In this document: positions 53,476 to 62,131 of the stretch, piece after piece
How positions within the stretch are numbered: position 1 is the first letter of the stretch
Layout of the letters: each line of letters begins with the position of its first letter
Source of the DNA: Clostridiales bacterium
GTDB lineage: Bacteria > Bacillota > Clostridia > Christensenellales > Aristaeellaceae
Direction: 5' to 3'
NCBI GenBank assembly: GCA_004557125.1
Contig: SFET01000015.1
Coordinates: 38,452-102,451, forward strand
DNA: 64,000 bases
Translations under genes and position numbers: made by a program
Notes under the pieces: generated by a model
Databases searched by the model: none
What the model was told of the DNA's origin: nothing
The model's input: only the letters and a program-made list of their open reading frames with translations

Positions 53476-54837
53476 TCACTTCAGGGACTTGCGGATGACC
53501 TCGGCGGCCTCCATCTCCAGACCCATGTCCCACAGCATGGAGCAGGACAGGTACTTGTCGCGGATGTCGCGCGCGCCCAGGTAGGCGGTGATCACGTCGT
53601 CCTCGGAGATGTTGTCCAGATCGGAGGGCTCCACCGGCATGCCGGTGGCCTTCATCGCGGCATAGAGCTCGTCATAGGAGGGCAGCTCCTCGTCGATGAT
53701 GGCGAGGATGTCATCCCAGTGCGCCTGGATGTTTGCGATGCGCTTCTGCAGGCGCTCGGGATCGTTCTTCTTCTCCCGGTTCTCGATGCGGATGATCTCG
53801 TCGGCGGCCTTGCCGAAGATGCGGCGCACCTGCTTCTCCCAGGCTTCGTAGCTGTAAGCTGCGGCATGAGCCTGCATCTTCTCCGGGTCGGGCTTCAGCG
53901 TGCGGATCCACTTGTACAGCCGCATGGAAAGCACCGTGCCCACGCCCACCAGGATACCGTGCAGGTCGTAGGGCTGGCCGCGATCCAGGGCCATCATCTC
54001 CCACATGTGGGAGAAGTAGTGCTCCAGGCCGCTTGCCGGACGGGAGCAGCCCGCAAAGGCCATGCTCAGGCCCGCCAGCACCAGGCCGTCGGCCACCGCC
54101 AGCACGGCCTCGGGATCGCGCTGCACCAGCTTGTCCGCATTGGCCATGATCTTGCGCAGCGCCGCGCGGGTCAGCTCCGCCACGGCCTCGCAGTAGTATT
54201 CGCCGGTGATCAGGTTGGTGATGCGCCACTCGCAGATGGCCACGTACTTGGCCACCATGTCGCCGAAGCCCGCCCACAGCATGCGCATGGGGGCCTGGGC
54301 CAGGATCTCCGCATCCAGCAGGATGCCCTGGGGGCACTGGTTGTTCAGGGAGACCTTCACGTGGTCGCGCTCCATGGAGGAGGTGGCGGAGGCGAAGCCG
54401 TCCATGGACGGCGCGGTGCCCACGATGGCGTTGACCTTGCCGGACTTGTAGGCGATCTCCTTGCACAGGTCGTTGATCACGCCGCTGCCCACGCCCAGGA
54501 TGAGGTCGCAGCTCATGTCCAGGCGCATGATGGCGTTGCCCAGCGCCCACTCGTCCGGGGCGGGCTTGTCCACGGGCAGGATGTGCAGCACGTAGGGGAT
54601 GTTCGCTTCCTTCAGGATGTTGCAGACGCGCTCACCGGCGGCCTTCCAGGTGCTTTGGTCGCAGAGCACGAAGGGCTTCTTCGCGCCCAGCGCCTGAAGC
54701 ATCTCGGGTACGCAGTTGACCACGCCGATGCCGGTCTTAATGTAGCGGATGTTCACTGCGTGGTGCTTGCCGCACTCGCAGTCGAAGCCCCTGGGATCGA
54801 TCAGCTCCGCGATGGACTTGTTGGAAAGATTCAGCAT
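53476..54837 (-). CDS. sn-Glycerol-1-phosphate dehydrogenase (AraM/EgsA family)
   Basis: A 453-aa iron-containing-alcohol-dehydrogenase-fold enzyme of the AraM/EgsA family. It reduces dihydroxyacetone phosphate to sn-glycerol 1-phosphate. The NAD motif GVGSGVINDLCK, the family block TAPSMDGFASATSSM and metal-ligand region (LDAEILAQAP, then GLEHYFSHMWEM and YDLHGILVGVGT with His) are present. B. subtilis AraM sits in the arabinose operon; here it follows alaS by 61 bases. SD AAGGAG. No heptaprenylglyceryl-phosphate synthase is in view. Confidence 0.87.
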   Translation of the reverse strand: MLNLSNKSIAELIDPRGFDCECGKHHAVNIRYIKTGIGVVNCVPEMLQALGAKKPFVLCDQSTWKAAGERVCNILKEANIPYVLHILPVDKPAPDEWALGNAIMRLDMSCDLILGVGSGVINDLCKEIAYKSGKVNAIVGTAPSMDGFASATSSMERDHVKVSLNNQCPQGILLDAEILAQAPMRMLWAGFGDMVAKYVAICEWRITNLITGEYYCEAVAELTRAALRKIMANADKLVQRDPEAVLAVADGLVLAGLSMAFAGCSRPASGLEHYFSHMWEMMALDRGQPYDLHGILVGVGTVLSMRLYKWIRTLKPDPEKMQAHAAAYSYEAWEKQVRRIFGKAADEIIRIENREKKNDPERLQKRIANIQAHWDDILAIIDEELPSYDELYAAMKATGMPVEPSDLDNISEDDVITAYLGARDIRDKYLSCSMLWDMGLEMEAAEVIRKSLK

Positions 54838-54854
54838 AGGTATCTTCTCCTTAT

Positions 54855-54882
54855 AAAAGGGGCGGACATGGGTGTCCGCCCG
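54855..54882 (-). terminator. Terminator of alaS
   Basis: Minus strand stem GGGCGGACA (54881-54873), loop CCCA, TGTCCGCCC (54868-54860), followed by CTTTTAT. It separates alaS from the glycerol-1-phosphate dehydrogenase gene. Confidence 0.8.
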
Positions 54883-54898
54883 GTATGTTTATTATGGA

Positions 54899-56863
54899 TC
54901 AGTTATGTCCGATGACCGCCTTGATGCGGCGCACGCCTGCGGAGGAAGCCTCCTCCTTCTTGATCTTGAAGGACACCAGGTCGCCGGTATTGCTGGCGTG
55001 GGGGCCGCCGCAGATCTCCTTGGAGAATGCGCCCATGGTGTACACCTTGACGCGCTCGCCGTACTTGCTTTCGAACAGGCCGATGGCGCCCTGGGCCTTG
55101 GCCTCAGCCACGGTCATCTCCTCGCACACGACGGGCGCCTTGGCCTGGATGTACTCGTTGACCAGGCGCTCGACCTCGGCCTTCTCCTCGTCGGTCATCT
55201 TGCGGCCGAAGGAGAAGTCGAAGCGCAGACGCTCGGCGGTGATGTTGGAACCCTTCTGTGCGACCTCCGGGCCCAGCACCTTGCGCAGCGCGGCGTGCAG
55301 CAGGTGGGTGGCGGTGTGCAGCTTCGCGGTCTCCTCGCTGTTGTCGGCCAGGCCGCCCTTGAAGCGCTGCTCCGCGCCGGCGTGGCTGTTCTCCTGATGC
55401 TTCTTGAAGCGCTCCTCAAAGCCGGCCTCGTCCACGGTCACGCCCTTCTCGGCGGCCATCTCCTTGGTGATCTCGATGGGGAAGCCGTAGGTGTCGTAGA
55501 GCTTGAAGGCGCTGCGGCCGTCGATCACGGTGCAGGCGGCGATCTTCGCATCCAGCGTGGCGTCGTCGATGCTGCCGTCCTTGACCTTCTCGATCACGGG
55601 CAGGTTTTCCGGCGCGGGGGGCAGCTGCTTCAGCGCGGCGGCGATGGCGTCGGGGTTGGTCTTATCGGCCTTCAGGGCCTCAAAGGCGGCTCTGCGGCGC
55701 TCCATGTTGCCGTAGACCTTCTCAAACTCGGCCTGGCCCTTCTTCAGCGTGCGCTGGAAGCGCTCCTCCTCCAGCTTGAGCTGCTCCAGAATGAACCCGG
55801 CATGGCGCTCCAGCTCCGGATAGTTGTCCTTGTACTGATCGATGATGACCTGTGCGATCTGGCAGGTGAAGCCCTCGGGCATGCCCAGCTTCATGCCGTG
55901 GCGCACGGCGCGGCGGATCAGGCGGCGCAGCACGTAGCCCTGGTCCACGTTGGAGGGGGTCACGCCGCGGTCGTCGCCGATGATGAAGGTGGCGGTGCGC
56001 ATGTGGTCGGAGATGATGCGGATGGACTTGGTGGTCTCCTCGTCCTGGCCGTACTTCTTGCCGGACAGCTCCTCGATCTTGCCGATGATGCCCGCGAAGA
56101 TCTCGGTCTCGTACACGGTCTTTACGCCCTTGAGCACGCAGTAGGTGCGCTCAAGGCCCATGCCGGTGTCCACGTTCTTCTGCTTCAGCGGAATGAACGT
56201 GCCGTCGGCCTGCTTCTCATACTGCATGAACACGTCGTTCCAGATCTCCAGATAGCGTCCGCAGGAGCAATCCGGGCCGCAGTCCGGGCCGCAGGCGGGC
56301 TTGTCGGTGATCCAGAACATCTCGGTGTCCGGGCCGCAGGGGCCGGTGATGCCGGCGGGGCCCCACCAGTTGTGCTTCTTGGGCAGGTAGAACAGGTGAT
56401 CGTCCTTCACGCCCTGTGCGCGCCACAGATTTGCGGCCTCCTCGTCGCGGGGGCAGTCCTCGTCGCCCGCGAACACGGTGAAGGCCAGGCGATCCTTGGG
56501 CAGGCCCAGCCACTCCTCGCCGGTCAGGAACTCCCAGCTCCACGGAATCATCTGCTCCTTGAAGTAGTCGCCCAGCGACCAGTTGCCCAGCATCTCAAAG
56601 AAGGTCAGATGGCTGGGATCGCCAACGTCGTCGATGTCGCCGGTGCGGATGCACTTCTGCACGTCGGTCAGGCGATGGCCCATAGGGTGCTTTTCGCCCA
56701 TCAGATAGGGAACCAGCGGATGCATGCCCGCGGTGGTGAACAGCACGGTGGGGTCGTTCTCGGGAATGACCGACGCGCTGGGGATCACGGCGTGTCCCTT
56801 GGATTCAAAGAACTTGAGAAACAGGGCTCTCAGATCGTTGTAGGTCTTGATGTTGGCATTCAT
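54899..56863 (-). CDS. alaS: Alanyl-tRNA synthetase, short form lacking C-Ala
   Basis: A 654-aa AlaRS. The class II catalytic core (TTAGMHPLVPYLMGEKHPMG; GPCGPDTEMF; VDTGMGLER), tRNA-recognition helices and the editing domain with HTATHLLHAAL (HxxxH) and CGGPH are all present. The protein ends at VRRIKAVIGHN, where standard AlaRS (about 870 aa) continues with the DHHA1/C-Ala domain. A terminator follows directly, so this is not a frameshift. SD GGAGG. Expression is controlled by the T-box upstream. Confidence 0.93.
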   Translation of the reverse strand: MNANIKTYNDLRALFLKFFESKGHAVIPSASVIPENDPTVLFTTAGMHPLVPYLMGEKHPMGHRLTDVQKCIRTGDIDDVGDPSHLTFFEMLGNWSLGDYFKEQMIPWSWEFLTGEEWLGLPKDRLAFTVFAGDEDCPRDEEAANLWRAQGVKDDHLFYLPKKHNWWGPAGITGPCGPDTEMFWITDKPACGPDCGPDCSCGRYLEIWNDVFMQYEKQADGTFIPLKQKNVDTGMGLERTYCVLKGVKTVYETEIFAGIIGKIEELSGKKYGQDEETTKSIRIISDHMRTATFIIGDDRGVTPSNVDQGYVLRRLIRRAVRHGMKLGMPEGFTCQIAQVIIDQYKDNYPELERHAGFILEQLKLEEERFQRTLKKGQAEFEKVYGNMERRRAAFEALKADKTNPDAIAAALKQLPPAPENLPVIEKVKDGSIDDATLDAKIAACTVIDGRSAFKLYDTYGFPIEITKEMAAEKGVTVDEAGFEERFKKHQENSHAGAEQRFKGGLADNSEETAKLHTATHLLHAALRKVLGPEVAQKGSNITAERLRFDFSFGRKMTDEEKAEVERLVNEYIQAKAPVVCEEMTVAEAKAQGAIGLFESKYGERVKVYTMGAFSKEICGGPHASNTGDLVSFKIKKEEASSAGVRRIKAVIGHN

Positions 56864-56884
56864 TGTTATCTACCTCCGTGTCGC

Positions 56885-57213
56885 CAAAAATAGATGCATC
56901 TTTCGCACTCAAGGACGAAAAGATGCACTTCGCGGTACCACCCTGATTGACAGACCAGCGCACAATTGCAGCTGATCCGCCCCCTCATGTGCCGCTAACG
57001 GGGCAACCGCCGCGCCATTTCCTGCGCGGAGCACGGGTGGAATTCCGCCCCCGGGGATGGCTGTCCTTCGCGCTGGCTGCCGCCTCGCACCTGCCGGCGG
57101 CTCTCTGAAAGCGCTGCGAAAAATCTGTTCCCCGTATGCCTTCCGTATGATTGTCGCTCCCTCCGGGGAGGGCGCGACCCGGCCAAGCACTCGGCTTGCC
57201 CAATCAACATTTA
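56885..57213 (-). ncRNA. T-box leader (alanine) of alaS
   Basis: On the minus strand the highly conserved T-box sequence AGGGTGGTACCGCG lies at 56944-56931. It is followed by a terminator stem (GCATCTTTTCG against CGAAAGATGC, ending TATTTTT, 56926-56886) whose left arm competes with the antiterminator. The leader begins about 57213, after the promoter at 57221-57249, leaving some 280 bases for Stem I to III. Uncharged tRNA-Ala should pair and allow read-through to alaS. The specifier codon could not be fixed by eye. Confidence 0.9.
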
Positions 57214-57220
57214 CGAGGGT

Positions 57221-57249
57221 ATTATAGCATTCAATAGGAAAAAAATCAA
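57221..57249 (-). promoter_or_regulatory. Promoter of the T-box/alaS unit
   Basis: Minus strand TTGATT (57249-57244), 17-base spacer, TATAAT (57226-57221). The -35 box overlaps the end of the upstream terminator. Confidence 0.7.
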
Positions 57250-57274
57250 CCCGGCCGCGCGGGGCGACCGGGTT
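57238..57274 (-). terminator. Terminator of the 57334-57759 gene
   Basis: Minus strand stem AACCCGG (57274-57268) / CCGGGTT (57254-57248), followed by GATTTTTTT. Its T tract is also the -35 region of the alaS promoter. Confidence 0.7.
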
Positions 57275-57333
57275 AAATCCTTTGGGCGGGGCCTTCCCGG
57301 CGCGCGCCTGCCTGTGTGCTTCCGTGCGCGGCG

Positions 57334-57759
57334 TCACAGCTCAATCGCGTGCTTCCACTTGTAGAGCACCTCGCCGCCGAAGAACGTCTCGTCGAAGTCC
57401 ACGATGGCCTGGCGGCACCGCTCCAGATTCCTCTGCTGAATCGCCTTTGTGTAGAACGTCGCGGCCCCGGCCAGCAGGAGGGGCATGAAGCCGACGGACG
57501 AGGGCAGCGAGGGGTACATCAGCGCGGACAGGATTGTGACAACCACGCAGAGGTAGAATGTGCTTCTGACCCGGGCCGACTTCGTGGCGTTCTCCTGCAG
57601 GCTCGTATGCAGCTTTTGCTTCAGTGTGTGGAGCTGCTGTTCATCCGCGACCGGATCCGGATTGATGCGATGCTTGTTGACCAGTTCCTCCAGTTCATGC
57701 TCCCATGCGTCGTACAATGCCTTTCCATCCAGACCGTATTTTTCCAAAGATGCGCTCAT
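57334..57759 (-). CDS. Hypothetical protein with two membrane helices
   Basis: A 141-aa protein that I do not recognise. The N-terminal 60 residues are charged and helical, perhaps a coiled coil (ADEQQLHTLKQKLHTSLQENA). Two hydrophobic segments follow, about 67-82 and 88-107, and a short amphipathic C-terminus. It might lie at the cytoplasmic face of the membrane. SD GGAGG. It has its own terminator and stands alone. Confidence 0.6.
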   Translation of the reverse strand: MSASLEKYGLDGKALYDAWEHELEELVNKHRINPDPVADEQQLHTLKQKLHTSLQENATKSARVRSTFYLCVVVTILSALMYPSLPSSVGFMPLLLAGAATFYTKAIQQRNLERCRQAIVDFDETFFGGEVLYKWKHAIEL

Positions 57760-58003
57760 TTTTCTGCCTCCACTGTTTTCGCATTGCGTATTGTTTTCAG
57801 GCCGTTCGGCCCCTTCATAAACAACACGGTTTTGCCGGCGGAAAGGTTACATTTTCGGCGGAAATTTCTGAAAAAAATCTCCGGGACGGGGGAAATTTTC
57901 TGCGCTTGATGCAGCAATAGCTGCGCTCGATGCAGAACAGTGCAGACGCTGCCGGGTCGACGGAAGGATGCCTTCGCGCAGGCGCTTTCCCCCGCCCCGC
58001 GCA

Positions 58004-58032
58004 TTGACAAGCCGGAAGTCCTGTGGCAGAAT
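58004..58032 (+). promoter_or_regulatory. Promoter of the 58062 gene
   Basis: TTGACA (58004-58009), 17-base spacer, CAGAAT (58027-58032). The 300-base gap 57760-58061 holds this promoter and no gene. Confidence 0.6.
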
Positions 58033-58061
58033 AAGGGCGCATGTACAGGGGAGGGGTTTCA

Positions 58062-58301
58062 ATGCCGCGCAGGAAGCAGAAGGTATCGGTCTATCACAAT
58101 CCCGTGTCCGATGAAGATATTCGGAAGCATCGGGAGGATGACAGTGCGGTGAAGCTCGTCATCGGCGGCCTGCGCGTCAACCACCGGCCCGTGAGCGCCC
58201 GGGAATTCAGGCGTGCCATCCGGCTTCCACTCATCCTGACCGGCGTATGCCTGCTGGGGCTTGCGCTGTATGCTGTCGCCGTCGCGCTTCTGGCCGATTG
58301 A
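58062..58301 (+). CDS. Small single-span membrane protein
   Basis: A 79-aa protein of unknown function: a basic, hydrophilic N-terminus (PRRKQKVSVYHNPVSDEDIR) and one C-terminal helix (about 55-77, LILTGVCLLGLALYAVAVAL). The topology is tail-anchored, with the bulk in the cytoplasm. The ATG at 58062 has SD GGGAGGGG; an in-frame start seven codons earlier is less likely. It precedes mnmG by about 100 bases. Confidence 0.6.
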   Translation: MPRRKQKVSVYHNPVSDEDIRKHREDDSAVKLVIGGLRVNHRPVSAREFRRAIRLPLILTGVCLLGLALYAVAVALLAD

Positions 58302-58407
58302 GGCTTTTTCAGCCGACCATCGAAAAAAACATGCGATCTTAATGCACCTGTCCTCCGCTGCATGTATAATAGAAGCATCTGATTTTTCACAAGTGGGGAT
58401 GCGCACG

Positions 58408-60225
58408 ATGCAATACAACGAAACTTACGACGCGGTGGTCATCGGCGCGGGGCATGCGGGCTGCGAGGCTGCGCTGGCCTGCGCGCGCATGGGCCACAGC
58501 ACGCTGCTGGTCACGCTGAATCTGGATTCGCTGGCGATGATGCCCTGCAATCCCTCCATCGGCGGCACGGCCAAGGGCCATCTGGTGCGGGAGCTGGACG
58601 CGCTGGGCGGCGAGATGGGCCGCGCCATCGACGACGTGTTCATCCAGAGCCGCATGCTCAACACCGGCAAGGGGCCTGCGGTGCATTCGCTGCGCGCCCA
58701 GGCCGACAAGAAGGAATATCAGAGGCGCATGCGCCGGGCGGTAGACGACTGCGAGAGGCTCGACCTGCGCCAGGCGGAGATTAAGCAGATCTTTGTGGAG
58801 AACGGCCGCGTGACGGGCGTGGAGACCACCACGGGATCGAAGGTCGGCTGCCGCGCCGCCATCGTGTGCACGGGCGTGTACCTCAAGTCGCGCATCATCA
58901 TCGGCGAGTGCAGCTGGAACGGCGGCCCCCAGGGTCTGCTGGCGGCCAACGCGCTGACGCAGAACCTGATGGATCTGGGCTTCTCCATCCGCCGCTTCAA
59001 GACCGGCACCCCTGCGCGCATCGACGGCCGCACCATCGATTTTTCCAAAATGGAGCCCCAGGACGGCGACGATCCCATCGTGCCCTTCTCCTTCCTCACC
59101 GATCCCTCGGGGCTGAAGAACAGGGCGCGCTGCTACCTGACCTACACCACGCCGGAGACCCATAAGGTCATCCTGGACAACCTGCACCGCGCGCCCATGT
59201 ACTCCGGCACCATCCACGGCACCGGTGCGCGCTACTGCCCCTCCATCGAGGACAAGGTGGTGCGCTTCAAGGACAAGGAGCGCCATCCCATCTTCATGGA
59301 GCCGGAGGGCCTGAACACCAACGAATGGTACGCCCAGGGCATGTCCACCTCCATGCCGGAGGAGATTCAGCGCTCGATCTACGCCACCGTGCCGGGGCTG
59401 GAGCATGCGAAGATATTGCGCCTCGCCTACGCCATCGAGTACGACTGCATCGATCCCCAGCAGCTGAACCTGAGCTTCCGCGCCCGGGACATCGAGGGCC
59501 TGTACTTCGCCGGGCAGATCAACGGCACCTCCGGCTACGAGGAGGCCGCCGCCCAGGGCCTGTACGCCGGCATGAACGCCGCACTGTGGCTGTCGGGCAG
59601 GGAGCCGATGATTCTCACCCGGGCGGACGCGTACATCGGCGTGCTGGTGGACGATCTGGTGACCAAGGGCACCGACGAGCCCTACCGCATGATGACCAGC
59701 CGCGCCGAGTACCGGCTGCTGCTGCGCCAGGACAACGCCGATCTGCGCCTGACCCGCCTGGGCTACGAGGCGGGGCTGGCCTCGCAGGAGCGCCTGCGCC
59801 GGATGGAGGAGAAGCGCGATCAGACCGCCGCTGCCATCGACGCGCTCAAGAAGCTGCACCTGGTGGAGAAGCTGCGCCGCACGGAGGAGAGCTTCGATTC
59901 CCTGCGCGCGCAGAAGCCGGAGCTTGCCGACTTCCCGCCTCAGATCAAGCAGCAGGCGGAGATTGAGGTCAAGTACGAGGGCTACATCTCCCGCCAGATG
60001 GCGGAGGAGAAGAAGTTCCGCAAAATGGAGAAGGTTCCGCTCCCGGCGGACGCGGACTATCTGAGCATGTCCGGGCTGCGCATCGAGGCGCGGCAGAAGC
60101 TGGATCGGCAGCGGCCAGCGTCGCTGGGACAGGCCAGCCGCATTCCGGGCGTGTCGCCGGGGGACGTCACCGTATTGATGATCTGGCTGAAGAGCTTGGG
60201 CTGCAGGCCCGAGGAGGACGAATGA
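58408..60225 (+). CDS. mnmG: tRNA uridine-5-carboxymethylaminomethyl synthesis enzyme MnmG (GidA)
   Basis: A 605-aa FAD enzyme that, with MnmE, modifies wobble U34 of several tRNAs. The FAD-binding GAGHAGCEAALACARMG, the PCNPSIGGTAKGHLVREL block and GQINGTSGYEEAAAQG are diagnostic. The ATG at 58408 follows GTGGGG at 8 bases; an ATG at 58399 is too close to it, and the longer frame is rejected. A TATAAT lies at about 58370. The 3' end overlaps rsmG (ATGA), as in many Firmicutes near oriC. mnmE is not in view. Confidence 0.96.
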   Translation: MQYNETYDAVVIGAGHAGCEAALACARMGHSTLLVTLNLDSLAMMPCNPSIGGTAKGHLVRELDALGGEMGRAIDDVFIQSRMLNTGKGPAVHSLRAQADKKEYQRRMRRAVDDCERLDLRQAEIKQIFVENGRVTGVETTTGSKVGCRAAIVCTGVYLKSRIIIGECSWNGGPQGLLAANALTQNLMDLGFSIRRFKTGTPARIDGRTIDFSKMEPQDGDDPIVPFSFLTDPSGLKNRARCYLTYTTPETHKVILDNLHRAPMYSGTIHGTGARYCPSIEDKVVRFKDKERHPIFMEPEGLNTNEWYAQGMSTSMPEEIQRSIYATVPGLEHAKILRLAYAIEYDCIDPQQLNLSFRARDIEGLYFAGQINGTSGYEEAAAQGLYAGMNAALWLSGREPMILTRADAYIGVLVDDLVTKGTDEPYRMMTSRAEYRLLLRQDNADLRLTRLGYEAGLASQERLRRMEEKRDQTAAAIDALKKLHLVEKLRRTEESFDSLRAQKPELADFPPQIKQQAEIEVKYEGYISRQMAEEKKFRKMEKVPLPADADYLSMSGLRIEARQKLDRQRPASLGQASRIPGVSPGDVTVLMIWLKSLGCRPEEDE

Positions 60226-60941
60226 GCAATTTCACCAAAGCGATGCTGGAGCGCGCCGCCGCGGCGGGCATTCCGCTGAACGCGGAGCAGGCGGAGAAGT
60301 TTGAGACCTACCACCGCATGCTCATCGAGGCCAACGCCCGCTTCAACCTGACCCGCGTGCCGGACGACGAGGCCGAGGCCATCGACCGCAACTACCTGGA
60401 CTGCATCGCCCCGCTGGCGATCGGACTTCCCGAGGCGCGCGCGTCGCTGATCGACGTGGGCAGCGGCGCGGGCTTCCCGGGTATTCCGCTGGCGATCTGC
60501 CTGCCGGAGACGAGGATCGTGCTGATGGACTCGCTGGGCAAGCGCGTGGAATTCCTGCAAACCGTAATTGATGCGCTGGGTCTGAATGCCCAGGCGGTGC
60601 ACCTGCGGGCCGAGGACGGCGCGCGCAAACCGGAGTACCGCGAAGCCTTCGATCTGGCCACGGCACGTGCCGTCGCGCCGCTGAACCTGCTGTGCGAGTA
60701 CCTGCTGCCCTTCGTGAAGGTCGGCGGCCACATGCTGGCGCTGAAGGGGCCGGGGCTTGATGAGGAGGTCGCCGCAGCGGAGAACGCCATGAACCTGCTG
60801 GGCGGACGCTACCTGCGCAGCGATGCGCTGCCCATCCCCGGCAGGGACTGGGATCACCGCGCGGCATGGATCGAAAAGATCGCGCCCACGCCGGACAAGT
60901 ACCCCCGCAGGGCGGGCAAGCCGGAGAAGAAGCCCCTGTGA
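60222..60941 (+). CDS. rsmG: 16S rRNA (guanine-527-N7)-methyltransferase RsmG (GidB)
   Basis: A 239-aa SAM-dependent methyltransferase for 16S rRNA G527. SAM-binding DVGSGAGFPGIPLAI and the TARAVAPLNLLCEYLLPFVK block match the family. Start overlaps mnmG by four bases, with SD GAGGAGG. The C-terminal tail is basic (KYPRRAGKPEKKPL). Confidence 0.95.
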   Translation: MSNFTKAMLERAAAAGIPLNAEQAEKFETYHRMLIEANARFNLTRVPDDEAEAIDRNYLDCIAPLAIGLPEARASLIDVGSGAGFPGIPLAICLPETRIVLMDSLGKRVEFLQTVIDALGLNAQAVHLRAEDGARKPEYREAFDLATARAVAPLNLLCEYLLPFVKVGGHMLALKGPGLDEEVAAAENAMNLLGGRYLRSDALPIPGRDWDHRAAWIEKIAPTPDKYPRRAGKPEKKPL

Positions 60942-60965
60942 CCGGAAGAGATGTTCAGATTTCGG

Positions 60966-60989
60966 CCCGCGAACGCGCGGGTCGTTTTT
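60966..60989 (+). terminator. Terminator of mnmG-rsmG
   Basis: Stem CCCGCG (60966-60971) / CGCGGG (60976-60981) followed by TCGTTTTTG, 25 bases after the rsmG stop. Confidence 0.8.
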
Positions 60990-61218
60990 GTTAACGCTGC
61001 GCCGCTGCAGGCACGGCATTCCTAACATAAGGCTGCGATCTGTTGGGCAGCCTACACAAGCGAATTACATTTTTTCCGCTTCCGTACCAGTTCTGTCAAA
61101 CTATGTTTTCACTTTATTTACCGTTTCGACGGTATAATTCTTCCAATTTCAGATTATAATATCTCTCACTTGAAGGAAATGCTTTCAAGGATCAACAATG
61201 TTTGGGAGGTACCATCTC

Positions 61219-61470
61219 ATGAAGAAGATTATCGCACTTGCTCTGGTTATGATGCTCGCAGTGATCGGCCTGAGCGCCTGCTCCAGCAAGACCACCACCA
61301 CCACCGAGGCCACCGAGGCCCCCGTTGCCACCGAAGAAGTGACCACCACCGAGGCGCCCGTCATCGAGGACAACACCACGACCACGGATACCACCACTGA
61401 GGACACCACCACCACGGATACCACGACCACCGATACCACCACGGACACCACCACGACCACCCAGGGCTGA
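61219..61470 (+). CDS. Short Thr/Asp-rich lipoprotein
   Basis: An 83-aa protein. A signal peptide ends in the lipobox LSAC (Cys about 21) and the rest is low complexity: threonine runs separated by Asp or Glu (TTTTD, TTTED repeats), ending TTTTTQG. It is probably a lipid-anchored, extended, possibly O-glycosylated surface peptide. SD GGGAGG precedes the ATG at 61219; an earlier in-frame ATG at 61198 is less likely. Flanked by its own terminator at 61505-61541. Not assigned to a family. Confidence 0.75.
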   Translation: MKKIIALALVMMLAVIGLSACSSKTTTTTEATEAPVATEEVTTTEAPVIEDNTTTTDTTTEDTTTTDTTTTDTTTDTTTTTQG

Positions 61471-61504
61471 TCGGCTGGTTCAAACAAAAGAAATTCAAAA
61501 CACA

Positions 61505-61541
61505 GATTCGTCGCGGCGCAAAGCGCTGCGGCGAATTTTTG
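61505..61541 (+). terminator. Terminator of the Thr-rich lipoprotein gene
   Basis: Stem ATTCGTCGCGGCGC / GCGCTGCGGCGAAT with two mismatches, then TTTTTG. The promoter for the next gene lies at 61585-61613 (TTTACT, 17-base spacer, TATAAT). Confidence 0.75.
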
Positions 61542-61690
61542 TGCGCGGCAGCTGCGCCGGAAGCCAGACAGCGGTATTTTTTGCTTTACTCGCCGGGAAA
61601 AATCATGTATAATGTTAGAAGTGCAGCTTTGCGCTGCAAATCTTATGAATCAAACCATGCGCCGCGCGGCGCAGGAAGGACGGTAACAAT

Positions 61691-62035
61691 ATGGCACGAG
61701 GCGGATTCCCGAACATGATGGGCGGCGGCAACATGCAGCAGCTGGCCCGCCAGGCGCAGAAGCTCCAGCAGCAGATGGCCAAGAAGCAGGAGGAGATCGA
61801 GGCCCGCGAGTTTGAGGCCACCGCAGGCGGCGGAATGGCCACCGCGAAGGTCAACGGCAAGAAGGAGCTCATCTCCCTGACCATCAAGCCCGAGGCTGTG
61901 GATCCCGACGATGTGGAGATGCTGCAGGATCTGGTCGTGGCGGCGGTGAACGAGGCGCTGCGCGCGGCCGGCGACGCCATGGAGCAGGAGCTGGGCAGGA
62001 TGACCGGCGGCCTGAGCATGCCGGGCCTGTTCTGA
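61691..62035 (+). CDS. Nucleoid-associated protein YbaB/EbfC
   Basis: A 114-aa YbaB/EbfC-family DNA-binding protein. Gly/Met-rich N-terminus (MARGGFPNMMGGGNMQQLAR), long helix (QKLQQQMAKKQEEIEAREF) and the conserved core TAGGGMATAKVNGKKELISLTI. It usually sits between dnaX and recR; here recR follows by about 100 bases but dnaX is not upstream. SD AAGGA. Confidence 0.93.
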   Translation: MARGGFPNMMGGGNMQQLARQAQKLQQQMAKKQEEIEAREFEATAGGGMATAKVNGKKELISLTIKPEAVDPDDVEMLQDLVVAAVNEALRAAGDAMEQELGRMTGGLSMPGLF

Positions 62036-62131
62036 TTCCACTTGAGGGCGCTGCCGCACTTGCGCGGCGCGGATGATTTTTCCGGAGGCCGGCGCGGCGT
62101 CGCGACCGGTCCCGCTTGACTTGAGGTGTAC

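Noticed and set aside
54899..56863. alaS truncated by frameshift
   Set aside because: The protein ends at a natural boundary and a terminator follows immediately; no C-Ala sequence is seen downstream in any frame.
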